NCBI GenBank assembly: GCA_003118195.1
Contig: BEXV01000037.1
Span: 183,572-225,377, forward strand
Reading direction: 5' to 3'
Length of the DNA stretch: 41,806 nucleotides
Source of the DNA: Hemicentrotus pulcherrimus
Lineage: Eukaryota > Echinodermata > Echinoidea > Camarodonta > Strongylocentrotidae
Part shown: positions 11,727-25,359 of the stretch, piece by piece
Position numbering within the stretch: the first letter of the stretch is position 1
Layout of the letters: the number at the start of each line of letters is the position of its first letter
Made by a program: the position numbers and the translations under genes
Notes under the pieces: model-generated
What the model was told of the DNA's origin: nothing
Database searches by the model: none
Seen by the model: only the letters and a program-made list of their open reading frames with translations

Positions 11727-14700
11727 TTACACTGCAGACATTGACAGAGAAGGTATTACAAAGTTTTGAAATTATTTTCTTTTTTAAAAGTAAGTTCACA
11801 AAAATATATCAGAATATCGCTTTCGGCTTAGTGTTGTTTTTTTTTCGACACATTATTTTTACTTTGCAAGAACCAGGATAATATTTCCTCTACTTTAATA
11901 CCCAATCAACCACGTACACTATTTCATGTGATGCAGTCTTATAACTTCGAATTACTCCAACAGAAAGATCAAGCAGGCACCATTTGATTTCAATACTGCT
12001 CCCAACTATATACATTTCAATACAGTAATAAGCCAATGGCAAAGAAATTTATGTGGGACTAGTAGTTGACCCTTTTCTCTAAAACTCCACCAAGCCCGCT
12101 ACAATCATTATGGAACTGGGTCATGTGAATTGCAATAGCCATCCGGCGCACAACTGCTCCTGTTTAGTAAATGCTTTTAGTCATACTTCTCAAACTTTAC
12201 AACATTTTATGGGCTAGTGACTGAAATTGAACCCTTTTAAATCCAAGTTAGATATAGGCTTTTGTCAAGACAGGTACAGTACCCTGAGAGAGATTTGTCT
12301 TACCAATATAAGTGTCACTATTCCTGGTTGGGCACTAGCATCACAAGAATAACCATCTTTTAGTAGCTTTATGCCCCCATTTTCGGTATAATTTAGGTAG
12401 ATAAATCTCAAATACACTGCTTGAGTAAAGTAGGAGAGCAAAACTAACAAAACAGTGGAGGAGGACGTAGGACATAATTATCTCTCATTTTTTAAAGAAA
12501 ATTTAAAAATTAGAATAATTTGCAACAATTTCAAAATGTACTTTGTAATTCACACTGAGTTGACGGGTTCGTTAAAGGCTTTACAAAGACGTTTATTAAA
12601 GCATTTTAAGGATGTAAATGCCTGGGGATAAATGATGAACCAACACAATCCTAGAACTGAGTTGAATATCCTCACCCAAGTCTCCTTGATATGCAAACAC
12701 CATGTGCCAGTGTCTTCATCTTTCAAGCCATAATTATCATCTTTCATCATTGCACTGGGTTTCAGGTCCCAGATCAGTAGCGGTACATAAAAATAGATAC
12801 TGGCAATACATCAAAGCCAGTTGTAAATTAAATTTGAACTAATCAAATTAATTGAATATTCTAATCTGACAAATTGGATATTCTGATAGAAATGATAAAA
12901 AATAACTCTTTCCACATTCGCATTGTAAATGGCAATTACCCTACACTGTTAACTGACCTAGTGGATAGGTTTCCAGAGGCAATGTGACCCAAGCGGTTAT
13001 TATGCAATATAATTATTTGTCCGGGTTTTAATCATCCAGGGATTGGTCGTTGAGACCCCCTCTCACAATCAAGGGGATCTTCAAAACATTCATTTATTGA
13101 GGACACTGATGCATCGATAAAATTGATTTACATGGTAAAAAAACAAATCCCAAATCATTTAATATTTCAAAGAAAACTATCGCATTGCCTTCCAAAACAA
13201 TACACTTCGCTGTTTTTCGGATCCCTCGCAGCAGAGAACGGGAAATAAGCGGAGGTTTCACTCATGTCCATTCAAATAACACTTCCAATTCTTCTCATTC
13301 AATGATTGTATTCCAATGTTGTCGGACGAAAATATCTGTAATAAAGGTTACCGAAGGGGGCCCTCTGTGTGTACACATGGCAATAACGTGGTAGATAAAT
13401 GTTAGCTTTATTGAAATAAACAGTTGGAGGCGAGTCGCATTATGTGGATGATCGCGATACTCGGCACACAAATCTACGACGATTAGCATCAAGGCGCGTA
13501 ATCAAAAACGCAAGAGGGGCAAAGCTTGGGGCGCAGAGAAACCAGATGGTCCGTTCTCATTATGTTCTTACGCTCCATTTGATGTGGGAGGTAAGCTTCG
13601 GAAGAATCGTTGACCTCTATCTGATATTACAGGGTCCTCACTAGAGATGGGCAGTGACAGTCCATGGCTTTTGTTTCTCATGAACTTGCAAGAAATAGTG
13701 TTTTATCGGCAAAAACGCTCTGGCACTTCTAAATATAGCATTCATATGATATTGTAATCAAAAGCGTTTCGGTTCTCTAGTACCATTTTTTTTTTTTTTA
13801 AAGCTTGATTTAATTTTTTTTGCATCTAAGTTCCCAAGTACCAAAAAATGCATTGAAAGAGCGCTATCGCATGTAGAAAAAGGGAATCGGAAAGTGTTCT
13901 TTTAAATATTTGTTATACAAGACATAATTATGCTAAACGATTCGTACATTGGAAAGAGCAAAAAGCCACTAAGAGATCATATTGAATTGTAATCAAAAAG
14001 TATCGGGGATGATCTAATAGTCTTTTAGCTCCAAGTCCAACGAACCATAGATCTTTGCAGCATTGAAATTACCTTACCACGTCATATATCTTTAATTGGT
14101 CGTCGGAAATGTATTGGAAATTCACTAGAGCGGAAAAAATAAGGCCGAAGTTTGAATTTACATATTCAATATTAAAAAATAAGTTCAGATCTACGGAAGA
14201 TACAGTCTTAGGATAAATTCAAGGTTTTTGTATTTGTAATTTTTAGAATTAGAATGGCATTTAATATACACATACTAAAGCTGTTCGTCTTGCCCACATC
14301 AGAGTAAGACGCTTTATGTAGTAAAATTAGAACTAGAATTGCTTACTGCCTATACTTGCCGCATCTTAGATATTACAATTTTGAATCCTTATGCAATTGA
14401 CTTTGTGTTATTGAATCAAGTATTTATAGTTATAACCCTCTTTTAATGATGATATTTGCCAGCAAAACCATTCTTTCTCAAGAAAAAACACTCGTGTTTT
14501 GTTTAACGTAACAGCCTAACAGCCTAAAGTTTGTGTAAATAAATATGTATATATTTCAACTCCTTGAATAAAAAACAAACACCGGTTGACGTTGTCCACT
14601 TGTTTGGTCAGGATTCAAGGAGTAGCAAAATCCGGGCGTTCTTGGCAGTTGGGACGTTCTCTCAATATCAATGGAAGCCATGGATTGTATCGGAGAGGGA

Positions 14701-15696
14701 GGATAAGTAAATAGAAGATCAGTGGGATGAGAGCTCTTACCCCCATGGAGTGCACGGCTGAGGGTAGCTACCAATCGATTAGAGCGGCTCCCGTCTGCTT
14801 ATTAGGATCATCGACTTGTTGAGTTTAATCCCATCATGTTATCATATGTGATATAACCAACATCTCTCTTGCTCTCCACTTATCCTTGTTTCCCTTATGT
14901 CTCAAGCTTTTTTTTCGTGTTCATCTGTTCTATATCTAATCTCGCCAAATAATATCCTTCTCTCTATCTCTCTCCTATTCATGCTGTATCATATTTTGAG
15001 CTTGAATTAGTCACAAGTGCATCCAGTTTCAATTACTTGTGGTCTCTGAATATTGCATGGATTCATATTTATTAGGGAAATGGATTTTTTTCCAGTGAGG
15101 CAGATGAATTTCCCAGAATAAACATCGTTGAAATATCGTCCTCTGATATTGATTGAACTAGCACTGTGATAATTCATCTTGTATTTACACCATACCCAAG
15201 CCAATGCAACATCACTAAGTAATTTTTCTCGCACCCATCTCTAAATCTGCCAAAATTTGAGAGTAAACTTATATTCTAAAAAATGATTACAAGAATTGAT
15301 ATGATTATTTTTTACTGTTGAATCGACGTTGATTTTTGTTGCGCAAGATCTAGACTTTCTTATTACGGAAAAAGCAACATAGAAAACTTGATTATGGCCT
15401 CATCTTGAATGGTGTTACTTGCTCCTACAAAAGATTCCTAGGTTACTAGTTTAGATGCCTGAACTGACTATTGATTGCAACTTTTCTGGAACTAATTATG
15501 CAAAGATCTCCTTCTCGTCAAATTTGTTGATTCATATATGAATTCCAAAGGATCCACTATCATAATTATGTCAAGTATAAAATCTTGCACTCTTTTTTTA
15601 TCTTAACGTAAGCGGATCTTTACATAGAAACTAATGAATCTAAATCGATCCTTTCTGATTTAAGTTATATCTGCAATAATAATACGGGGTCAACTT

Positions 15697-15745
15697 TGGG
15701 CATTTAAAAAAAAACTCAACATGGTTAATATTTTTCAAATGCCCA
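15697..15745. repeat. 15-bp inverted repeat
   Basis: TGGGCATTTAAAAA at 15697 pairs with TTTTTCAAATGCCCA ending at 15745 with one mismatch, around an AT-rich loop of about 20 bases. The origin is unknown. Confidence 0.7.
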
Positions 15746-16284
15746 TAAATCGTGTGGATACATAATAAACTCCGAATTTATCCAATATATTGAGAATGTG
15801 CATTTTAAAGTAAAGGTTCTTTCGAGGTAGCCCTTCGTGTAGCAATGGGATTCCAAGGTAGGTTCATCGTGTCGAGATTAAACACGGCTTGCCCAATGTC
15901 TTCTGCCTGCCAGCTCGATGAGATCCTCTCAGCGAGACAGAGTAGAAACATTAATGAATAAAACATAGTATTTTGTGGCCGTGAAATAGAATTTGCTCCT
16001 GTTATGCTGGGGGGGATCAATGACCACTTTCAGGGAGTTTATATACTCGAGCCTTCCTTCGATTCGCAGCGAAATAAAATCGATAGATCGTCTAGTTTGG
16101 TGTTTGTCATATGCGGAAACAGACCGCGAGGGTAAAAGCGAAACGTAGAGCTGGTGAGAATGCGGGCGTAATGTTAGCTGTAATGTCAGTTACGGGTCTG
16201 CCATACGCCATGTAATTTAAATCGTGAAGTTGCGATCAGTTTCCGGGGGTACTTTGTTCTTATATTCAGTCTTTTCTCTTACCA

Positions 16285-16294
16285 CCCNCCCCCC
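16285..16294. repeat. C run interrupted by N
   Basis: CCC-N-CCCCCC with the undetermined base at 16288, the third place where an N touches a G/C homopolymer. Confidence 0.9.
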
Positions 16295-16390
16295 TCCCAC
16301 ACCCTCTCAACTGCATAGTCCCGCGCAGTGTCGGAGCTTAACTTCTTGCTGTTTTTAGATTTCATTGTAAAAGGCAACTTAGACGGATCT

Positions 16391-16436
16391 AGACTGAATT
16401 TTACCCCTGGTTAAATCCAGGGGTCAAATTCAGTCT
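16391..16436. repeat. 20-bp stem, 6-nt loop hairpin
   Basis: The left arm 16391-16410 (AGACTGAATTTTACCCCTGG) pairs with 16417-16436 with a single mismatch around the loop TTAAAT. The stem stops sharply at both bases. Such sharp near-perfect palindromes are typical of small foldback insertions. It is short for a microRNA precursor. Confidence 0.85.
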
Positions 16437-18171
16437 GTAAAATCGTATATACTCAGGGTGTTGCGATGCAAATAATGTATAAATGAGCAGCAAGTGATTA
16501 TGGTTTCAAAAGAATGATTGAGATTTGGTTCCATTTCATTAAAATCCATAAGAAACCTCCTGTTAATAACTTCCATCGAACAATAAGAAAGATGCTAATG
16601 TCAGAGATTATTTGACACATTGAATGATATGTTTTCTTCAACTGGATATCAATTTTATTTACCCCACCTAGGCCCCGTATTATAAAGATTAAGCATAAGT
16701 CAAGTAGCCATGTAAATCTTACTTTTCCATATCCTATTTAGTTTATTTACCTGAAAACATAAAAGAAAATGGATAAAAGTAGTAAAGCATGGTGCTTAAC
16801 ACAATGGGGCATGTTTGTATAAGGATGACTGTTGCATTACATATTATGCGTGTTTTAAATCAGTCAAAAAAATTAACATCCAGGTGTATAAACTAGTACC
16901 TGAAAGGTGAAATGTACTTTCTGCCTGCATCAATTAAAGTGACTCGGTAACATTGTTTAAGGTTAATGAATTTGTTTTGGTAATTTTTGTATAAAATGTT
17001 ACTTATTATATTCCTTCTACTGAACTAACCCTCTGAAATGCAAAATATACTGAACAAATTCTCAAACCACAAAGATATCTACGGCTTTCTTTGAAGGCGT
17101 CACTGTGCAACACCCTCTAACAATGATTAACAGTAAATTCTCCCAACCATTTTTGAATTTTCCCAACCGTTTTTTCATGAACAAAAGACATAAAACAGGC
17201 TACTAATAATCTTTCAACACTTAAATGTCTGGCATGGTATGAAGAGCCAATTTATTGCTTTGTGACCATTTACAGTCACCTTAAATTTAATTAAATTGTA
17301 AAAATATAGAATTAAGGAATCGGTCAGATCAGTTTTCCCCAATTTGTATCATTAATAGTGGTCCGTTTTCACTCAAATTTTCAGATTATCTTTAATTGTA
17401 CGCCTAGCATTGAAGTCACTACCTTATAGAACAATCTTACCAAGTGCCTTAAGAGCCCATTATAAAGTCATGCAGACAGAATTGATAAATTTTCATCGAA
17501 ATTTACCTCCAGGTTTTGATATTTTATTGACAAGGAGTCAAAGTCAGTCGTCTTGTGTTTGCGTCTCTTCACATAGCACCACGTCACTTCCTAGCCGTAT
17601 GCTACTAGTAAATTAACACTTGATGGGCACTTATTTTCTCTTAGTATAATTTACGTAAATGTAATAATACTTGGTACTGGCTAAAATTGCTATAAAAAAA
17701 AAAAAAGAAGTGGTCAATAGTTCGTGGTTCATTTTATGATATTTATTAATACTCATTCACTCTTCATTAACAAGCAATATCAGGAATCGAGTGTATACTT
17801 GTTGTTACGTCTACGTTAACTGAACCTACACAAGCATGGTAAGCTGGATTTCAGTTTAATTTTTTTTAAACATTCACATAAAATAGTAAACAAATATTAT
17901 TTGATGCGTGTTAGGTTATGTTAGTCATAAAGCTCGCGTCAATTCATATGAATTCGTTTTTTGTTCAGTCACTTTCTATAGTTGCAGTGTTAGCAATGGA
18001 AGGGGTTTACCGTTTTCCAGATAACATTCACAATTATTTAGGCCATCTTTGGTCAAATTGTGCATTTCAAGTCTTACTACCACAAAAATGTTCTACGCCA
18101 AAGCATATTTACCTTTGTACAATTTATATTATCTATCATGGTATTTTGTTTTCCTTTTTTGATATTTGTAG

Positions 18172-18468
<297 letters not shown>

Positions 18469-20368
18469 TGAGTATTGACCACCAATCAGGGACAAATTGA
18501 GCTTGAAGTTATTCCCCAAGAGTTTGATAATGTCCCGTTCATGCTCATGTTGGAGAATTATGGTTCATCGTCACAGGGTCCCATACACACATGGTCGTGT
18601 TTTTGTTTCTCTCTTTCTTAATTGGACTAGGAATTTAAATAATAATTATCCAAATTGTCGAAAGTAATCAAGAAAAAAAGAAAAAGCATAGGGAAACGCG
18701 TACGTATTTTATCAACATTATCATTAAATTGCCCCAAAGGCATGTCCTTACCGATTTTCATGCACGAATATGAAGATACACAAGTCTTATTACCAGTGCT
18801 CCTTGACGGTTGAATAGCATGTTTAGCTGATAAACATAACAACATCAAAAAGGCCATTAATTGAATTTTCTGTAGACTTTTATTTGTCTTTAACCTCAGC
18901 TATTAAGCGACATTAATACACTTCTGTCAATTAGTCGTGAATGTGGTATGTTCGTGTTTCACTATTTGTATAAACCAAAAATAACGGTAGAAAAGTTAGA
19001 CAGGATGAATTTCTTGTAAGGCAAGGCAAATTTCGTAAAAGACCTGAGAAAGGGCCGTTACTTCAAACATTGTAAAAATACGTTGTATCATGATAAACTG
19101 AAGAGAAAAAAATAGGGGAGATGATTAATGCCTGCTACGTGCACTCTTGATGCACTCTAAATTGTGAGGATGGAGAATGTCCTTGGACCAGAGAAGAGTA
19201 AAACAATACCGAATAATGCACTCTGTTTTCATTATATATATGCCATACATGGAAATGGGTTAAAAGAGAGAGAGAAAGAGAGGGGGGTTGGAGAACAGCG
19301 TCATCTTGTTAGGGCAAAAGTTTCTTATAACGTAACCTCGTCAAACCTTCCGCTAAGGATTTTGATCATTGATAGATTTGAAGAAATGACGAATGCAAAC
19401 GAAGTGAAAAGAGAGAAGAAACTGAAAGAAAGTGCCAGAAGATATAAAAGATGAGTGCTTGAACAGATCTTGATAAGTTACTCTTTATTATTCATCTAAA
19501 ATTATTTTTCATAAATTGGGTTAGTAAGATTATACTTGAGATTTCCTTTTCGTGATTCATTCATGAAGTCTGTTTAGTGCCACCGGGTAAACCTGCGCTA
19601 TGACTATTTATAGGCAAACATCTCTCATCATAAGTCGTGGCAGCAGAACACTCGAGTCGAGAGAGAAATAACCCCATCACACAGACAGGCGTATTTGTCC
19701 AAAACGTTAAGTTTAAATTATGGCCCTATTTTCTAAATGAGCCTTCGCTTTGCTTCAACTCTGAAAGCACACAAATTAGGCTGGCCATACGTTCTGTCAT
19801 ACGGTTTGTTTGATCGCACAACCATGTGGCAAGGAGAGAGATCGACAGAGAGAGATGTAGAGAGAGTGAAAAGAAAGGAACCTAAAGTACAACACGACCT
19901 TACGTCTTGCAGACTTTTCCATTTTGCCCGGACTCAAAGGTGCGCGTCTCATATTTGACATTCATGGATACTTATTTGATTGAATGTTGTGGACGTTATG
20001 TAAGATTCGGCTCATTACTCTATGGCATGGCTCTTCGGTATCCCCGGCATAGTCTCCCTGTCAAAGACATGGCATATCTCTCTTATTTTGCTAAGCATTG
20101 TTGTTTGCATTATGAATTTAAACAGATTTGAGATACGATGTTTCAGTACTGTGGTAGTAGCAGTATGTTCATATCTGGGAAAGATTACTAAGTATAAATA
20201 AGTAAATACAATACAATACGTTTAGATAACCGGATTGTGCCTAGCTCAAAGTTGTTCTGCATTCCAATGGAGAAGAAGGTGGAAATTATTGATCATTCGT
20301 ATGCATATCTGTTTAAAGGTGGTGGACCTAGGTGGGTACTTTTGCTGATATACTCTCCCTACTCATCA

Positions 20369-20619
20369 ATTCGTGTATTTTACGTCTATCCATATGTTTT
20401 GTAAAGGAATAAGGTGAATATTTAAAAATGTTGCCCTATGCCGAGACAAACGATTCGTGTATGTTACGTCTATCCATGTGTTTTGTAAAGGAATAAGGTG
20501 AATATTTCAAAATGTTGCCCTGTGCCGAGACAAACGATTCGTGTATGTTACGTCTATCCATGTGTTTTGTAAAGGAATAAGGTGAATATTTCAAAATGTT
20601 GCCATATGCCGAGACAAAC
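20369..20619. repeat. Minisatellite, three copies of 84 bp
   Basis: Units start ATTCGTGTAT at 20369, 20453 and 20537 and end GCCGAGACAAAC. Units 2 and 3 differ at only a few bases, while unit 1 is slightly more diverged. The short open frame beginning in unit 3 is not a credible gene. Confidence 0.92.
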
Positions 20620-23220
20620 TCTTTGCTAAATTATAGTACTTTAAATAATTTGAAGCAGTCCTCCCGCAAAGCAGTTTCCTTACTAGAGCTCGAGACGGGT
20701 CCATGTCTTATATATAAATCAGCTTTTAAACTCAAAATTAAGCATTCTAGAGATCACCAGCATCAACTACGTTATTCCCTTTATATCCACGGTTTCCAAG
20801 GCACCTAATGCATGGCACAGAGATACAGTATAGAAGAAATTGATGAAGCTTGGAGTGCCATGCACGCAACCGCCATTAATTGCGATTTTACACTTGGGTT
20901 GGTCTGAGGAAGACAAGAGACGGATGTGGTATGTTTCCTCTCAAAGCTATGCTCACTATTCATACTAAATTAAAGCGAGATTGACAAGCCTGTGAGCCGT
21001 GGGGCACTCTTTAAAAATGAATGAACCGGCGTGAACCTTCCCTGCAGGCCAATTTACCCTAATTATGCAAGTGTGATGTAAGCTCATGCATTCAAGACGA
21101 CTTTATAAATGATCCTTAGACTGAAAGTTTTACGACAACAATCTTTAGAAGGGTATAATGGTTAGAAATTCCTGAATACACCTCCCTGTCTCTGTATTGT
21201 CTGTTAATGTCTGTTATACAATAGTTACTGGTATCCATTCTACCGCCATAAAATCTAGATTGAACTTATTAGCTCATTTACTGGAAGCCTGATTATGGAT
21301 GATACAATTTCTTTTAGCGAGATAACAGAAGTTAGGATTCGAAAATAATCTTCCAGGACATTAACGTCCTTTAAAATAGAATGTGTTATCATTTATGATA
21401 AGATGTACTCCTCTCATTATAAGAAAGTGAAATACAGAAAAAGGGAGTAATTGGGAAGAGAGGAAATGGGAAGAGAGAGGGGTGAGATAAAGATATAATA
21501 ACCACCGGGGAGGAGTAAAAAGATGAAGAAGTCTCGTAAAAGAGTGAAAGATGATATAGTAAAGGTAGTGCACTGAAATAGAAGCAAAGATCTTAAATTA
21601 CGTTGCTCATAGTATCAAGGTTCTCTCCTGCATGCGTCGCAATCTTCTCTTAATCTTTTTTCCTCTCTCTCCTCCCTATCTTCCTTCTTAGTGGAGGTTG
21701 CGATGTGAGGTTACGTAGGTCCAAACTTTTGTTCGTTTCGTTCGTCCCATTGTTGCTGGAGGGCGAATGAGCTCATATTTCCCGCGTCTGCCTCTGATGT
21801 TGCGCCGTTCTTGCGGCTGGGGTTTCTTCGAGGGTGTTGTGTATTCGGTCGGAGCATTGATCAATTTTGCGGCTTCTTCATCATGCGTTCCGAGTTTATT
21901 TTCCTATCCAATGTTGCTTTTTTTCGATCGTCCATTCCTCATTAGTCTTCCCTCTTATTATGTGTGTTCCGCTATGTGTCATTCCCTATGTTTCTCTGAG
22001 AAGCTGCAACATTTCTTCATCTCCCAACCTCATTTTGATTCTCTTTCTCTTTCTCTCCCTCGATTCGGCTCTTTCTGATTGTCAACACTGACCTGGTTTT
22101 TTCCTTACCACATTTCAATTATTCGTCTACATTTTCGTCTGTTCACCATCTACCCCCTCATTTTTACATATTAAAACAATACTGCTGTTTACCTCGACAC
22201 ATTGAATTAATTGTTTACATACATTTATGAGAGACCTTACTCGTTGCTTGTGAAATATAACTCCACTGAAAAAAGAGTCATTCCGTAACACCTTTTTCTT
22301 TCTTTTTTTTTGCAAATATGTGCAGAGATGTGCATCGTTTCTAAGGAGGATGACATTGTATTAGTGTCAAGCGCAAGTACTTCGTATGTGTAGGCTTACA
22401 TTTTACATTAATCAAAAGAATTCTCAAATAAATTTTGGGAGTGATGGCTTTGCCACATTTTCACATCAATATTACATGCTGTATTCCTTTTTAACGAATT
22501 TTTAGAAACCAATATCACTAAAGACGAAATCATAATGAGTTTTTATTGTTGAATTGGAGTAACCTATTTTTGTCATTCATCTTGCAAAGAGTATTTCAAT
22601 ACCCTTATTGTTACAAGTACGTTTATAAAACAGTCATAAATCACTAACCATAGTCATTGATTGAAATTTGATGAGCGTACTTTAAGTATAAATTGAAATT
22701 ATTTTAAATATTTTCATGAATGATAGAAAGAAAACATTGAATATCATCATTTTGCTAAGGAGAAACAAAATTTCTCTAAACGAGGCTGGATTGCCCAAAT
22801 TAGCCTCCAATCATCTTCATTCCGTCATCAAAAAGGCAAAAATATGCAAAGGTAAAAGGAAAATGAACAGCTTCGGGTAAAAACCTTAAGAGGACGGAGC
22901 GCTGTGACAAAGCTCAATCTAGCCATTCTTTAATATATTTCAATTGATGACTCAATGCGGGTCTCGAACATAAATATCCCCGGGATATTGGTAAAGGGGG
23001 AATGTTCAGCGATAAGATGGTTGTCATTATCCATACCAAGGATTTTGAGATTGAGACTTTGCTGAGAAATGTCTGAGTACATTCAAGGACCCGTATATCA
23101 TGAATATAAATTCGGTGCCTTCTTCTCTTTGATGCACATTCATGTTAACAACGATTTTGAAAGAGTTGAGATTTTATCATTCAGCTCCAGGTTAAAAAAT
23201 ATTAGCTAATTATGTATAAA

Positions 23221-23680
23221 TTTCAATTTCAATTTCAATTTCAATTTATTTATGTTTCCAACAAAACATTACAAATCGATAATAAAAATTTACAACAACT
23301 TAGGAATACATTCATCTGTGGTAAAATCTCCTATTCCATTTTGGTATAGCGCATATTACATTGTTTTAATATAAGTGTGATTTAATCTAGCTCAGGCAGC
23401 CGCTAACAGTACGCATGCAATTGCAAGTTATCCACTTTAACACGCGGGCCGAAAGAGGGAAGACTACACTTAGTGTATATAAAGTACTTGACAAAAGACA
23501 CTGGGCCGAGATCAGTTTGTCGTTGAAACGCAGAGTAGATTGGCCACTACATCACGATGCTTCCAACCCAGAGTTTAACAAATGTCATCGTGATTAACAT
23601 CCGGGTAAAGATAGTAAGAACTATAGTAATAACAATTATAATCATAATCATAATCCATTCTGGTATAGCGCATAATTACC
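23221..23680. repeat. TTTCAA hexamer array and possible retroelement tail
   Basis: Four TTTCAA units (23221-23246) are followed by TTATTTATGTTTCCAACAAA-type sequence. A TGGTATAGCGCATA motif then occurs twice (about 23341 and 23661), once with TATTAC and once with ATTACC after it. Simple repeats beside a conserved tail resemble the 3' ends of non-LTR retrotransposons or SINEs. That identification is inference; no reverse-transcriptase frame is visible. Confidence 0.4.
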
Positions 23681-24250
23681 TCATAATGAGCTTATCCATT
23701 TCCACTGACAGAAGGTATAGATATTAACTTTAATAAGAATCCTATACTAATGGATCAAATCTCACATCTAATGCAGATGTGAACATACTTTAAACAAGTT
23801 CTATAGTATCTCAATCAGCAAAGGGGAGGACTGAGTCGGATAAAATACAAGATTCTGAGTATTTCTAAGTCTTTTAGAAATTACCCTTTAGACCACTGCG
23901 CTGAGAACAGAACAACACTGTATAATGTATATAAAACATTTTATCTAGCATCAACAATTTGTTGGCTTTTGATTGGTTGAGAGCTCGTCACATGACCAGA
24001 AATATTTGACCTATTTTTAGAAAGTACTATTATGAGAGTACTATTTTGGTTTACCATTTGGGAGTTGAAAAAAATTAAATTTTTTTTTTCTTCTTCAATT
24101 GAATCAATTTTTTTTCTTCAAATCTTAATATAAAATATTATAAATCTTTTAATATAAAAATTGACTTTTTTTTACCAAAAAAAGATTAATTTTTTTGTTA
24201 AATAAATTTTTGATGCAGGATATAAAACAAATATACCATGCCTTCTATTC

Positions 24251-24371
24251 GAGGTACTGGTTAAACTATGGGCCTCGGTGACCCCAAAAGTACCATTTGC
24301 TTTGGGGCTGCGCCCATCAGCTAATAGTACTATTGGAGTCACCTCTTGCGCATAGTTTTAACCAGAACCTC
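24251..24371. mobile_element. Palindromic element, 43-45-bp arms
   Basis: The left arm 24251-24293 (GAGGTACTGGTTAAACTATG...) and right arm 24327-24371 are imperfect reverse complements. Most of the differences are GGGCCTCGG against GCGCAAGAGG. A 33-base spacer contains a small GC-rich hairpin. Weak matching (TGCCTT) continues beyond the arms, so the true element may be longer. It is probably a short foldback/MITE-like insertion; no coding capacity. Confidence 0.65.
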
Positions 24372-25359
24372 TCAAGGCAGTGTACTCTTGTATACTAACC
24401 AAACATAATAATTGCGTGATCATATGGCTCCGGTTGTCTCATTTTCGCTCACTGGAACATTGCAAGCACAAACCACTGACCTCTACCTCCTGGACGGATC
24501 ATAGCCCATTCCCATTCACTATACGTTACGTACTAAAAGGCTGTATTGTCTGATCGTTCATTAATATTCATGTTTTTGCTTACCTCGGCGAAATGTTTGC
24601 TTTTACCCAAAAAAATTACAATGGGGGGTTGGATGAAATGGACTAAATAAAACAAGCAGAAGTGATCTATGATAATTCATGCTTCTTGTCCTTCGTGTAC
24701 TTGACCTATAATCTTAAAATTGCTTGGCAAACTGAGTCCAAAGTTCGATTTGTTTCACATGTGTATTATAGGCAATGACGAGCTTGCAACCTACTTTGGT
24801 CAAATTACGGTGGGTGAACTTTCAAAAGTCATGAGACATGAGGGTTCCAATGAAAAAAGCTAGTGATAACGTACGTCGGGGTGGATGTGCTTTTCGTTTA
24901 AACAAAAAATGAATTTTAAACGATTTTTTTTGGTAACATTCCATAGGCTAACATGTTAGGCTGCTGACTCTGACGATAGGGGGCGTTGTGAAATGAGACT
25001 AAACGGAGCAATATGATCAGATTTGAAATTTGGTTTTTGGTGGAATTACAAGAACATTTTTTTTTAAAGGGAAACACTTTCATTGATTATCTTACTTTTG
25101 CATTGCTAGGCAAGCTTAAAAGTCACACGTGTGACCGAAATCATGAAAATTTTCGATTTATAAATACATGACAAATATCACTTTATTATATGGGTCTCAA
25201 TGGGGTCGGCATTTATAAGTTTGGTCGTTGAAAAATTATCCCTGCTTTAAAAAATAAAACCCAGTTTGATATAGGCCTACAATGTGAGAAAGCAATGATG
25301 GTAGCAGAAATTATTTTGTTAATGTTCCTAGTCAGTATGAGTATGACCTTTGTTTCACT

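Larger units (their letters stand above)
9391..18171. other. Non-coding stretch before the first recognised exon
   Basis: No exon was recognised. Contents are a long imperfect palindrome (10877-10973), hairpins (15697-15745, 16391-16436), a 14-G run ending in N (11712-11726) and a C run with N (16285-16294). Patches less AT-rich than the rest occur around 10140-10650, 13190-13560, 14580-14810 and 15800-16250; they give no convincing protein and could be regulatory. The last 30 bases before 18172 are T-rich and form the acceptor of the first receptor exon, so at least this end is intron. Confidence 0.6.

Noticed and set aside
14556..14774. CpG-richer patch with a 72-codon minus-strand frame
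   Set aside because: No recognisable domain or splice grammar; may be regulatory, but nothing positive supports it.
16670..16830. GGCCCCGTATTATAAAG, resembling a MITE end
   Set aside because: No convincing inverted partner was found downstream; the nearest CCCCATTG-type match is too weak.
17..18171. Search for the first coding exons (signal peptide, first part of the binding domain)
   Set aside because: No frame shows the expected GG.FP.H, C.......R..AM or G..GA.SS motifs; the exons are presumably upstream of the window.
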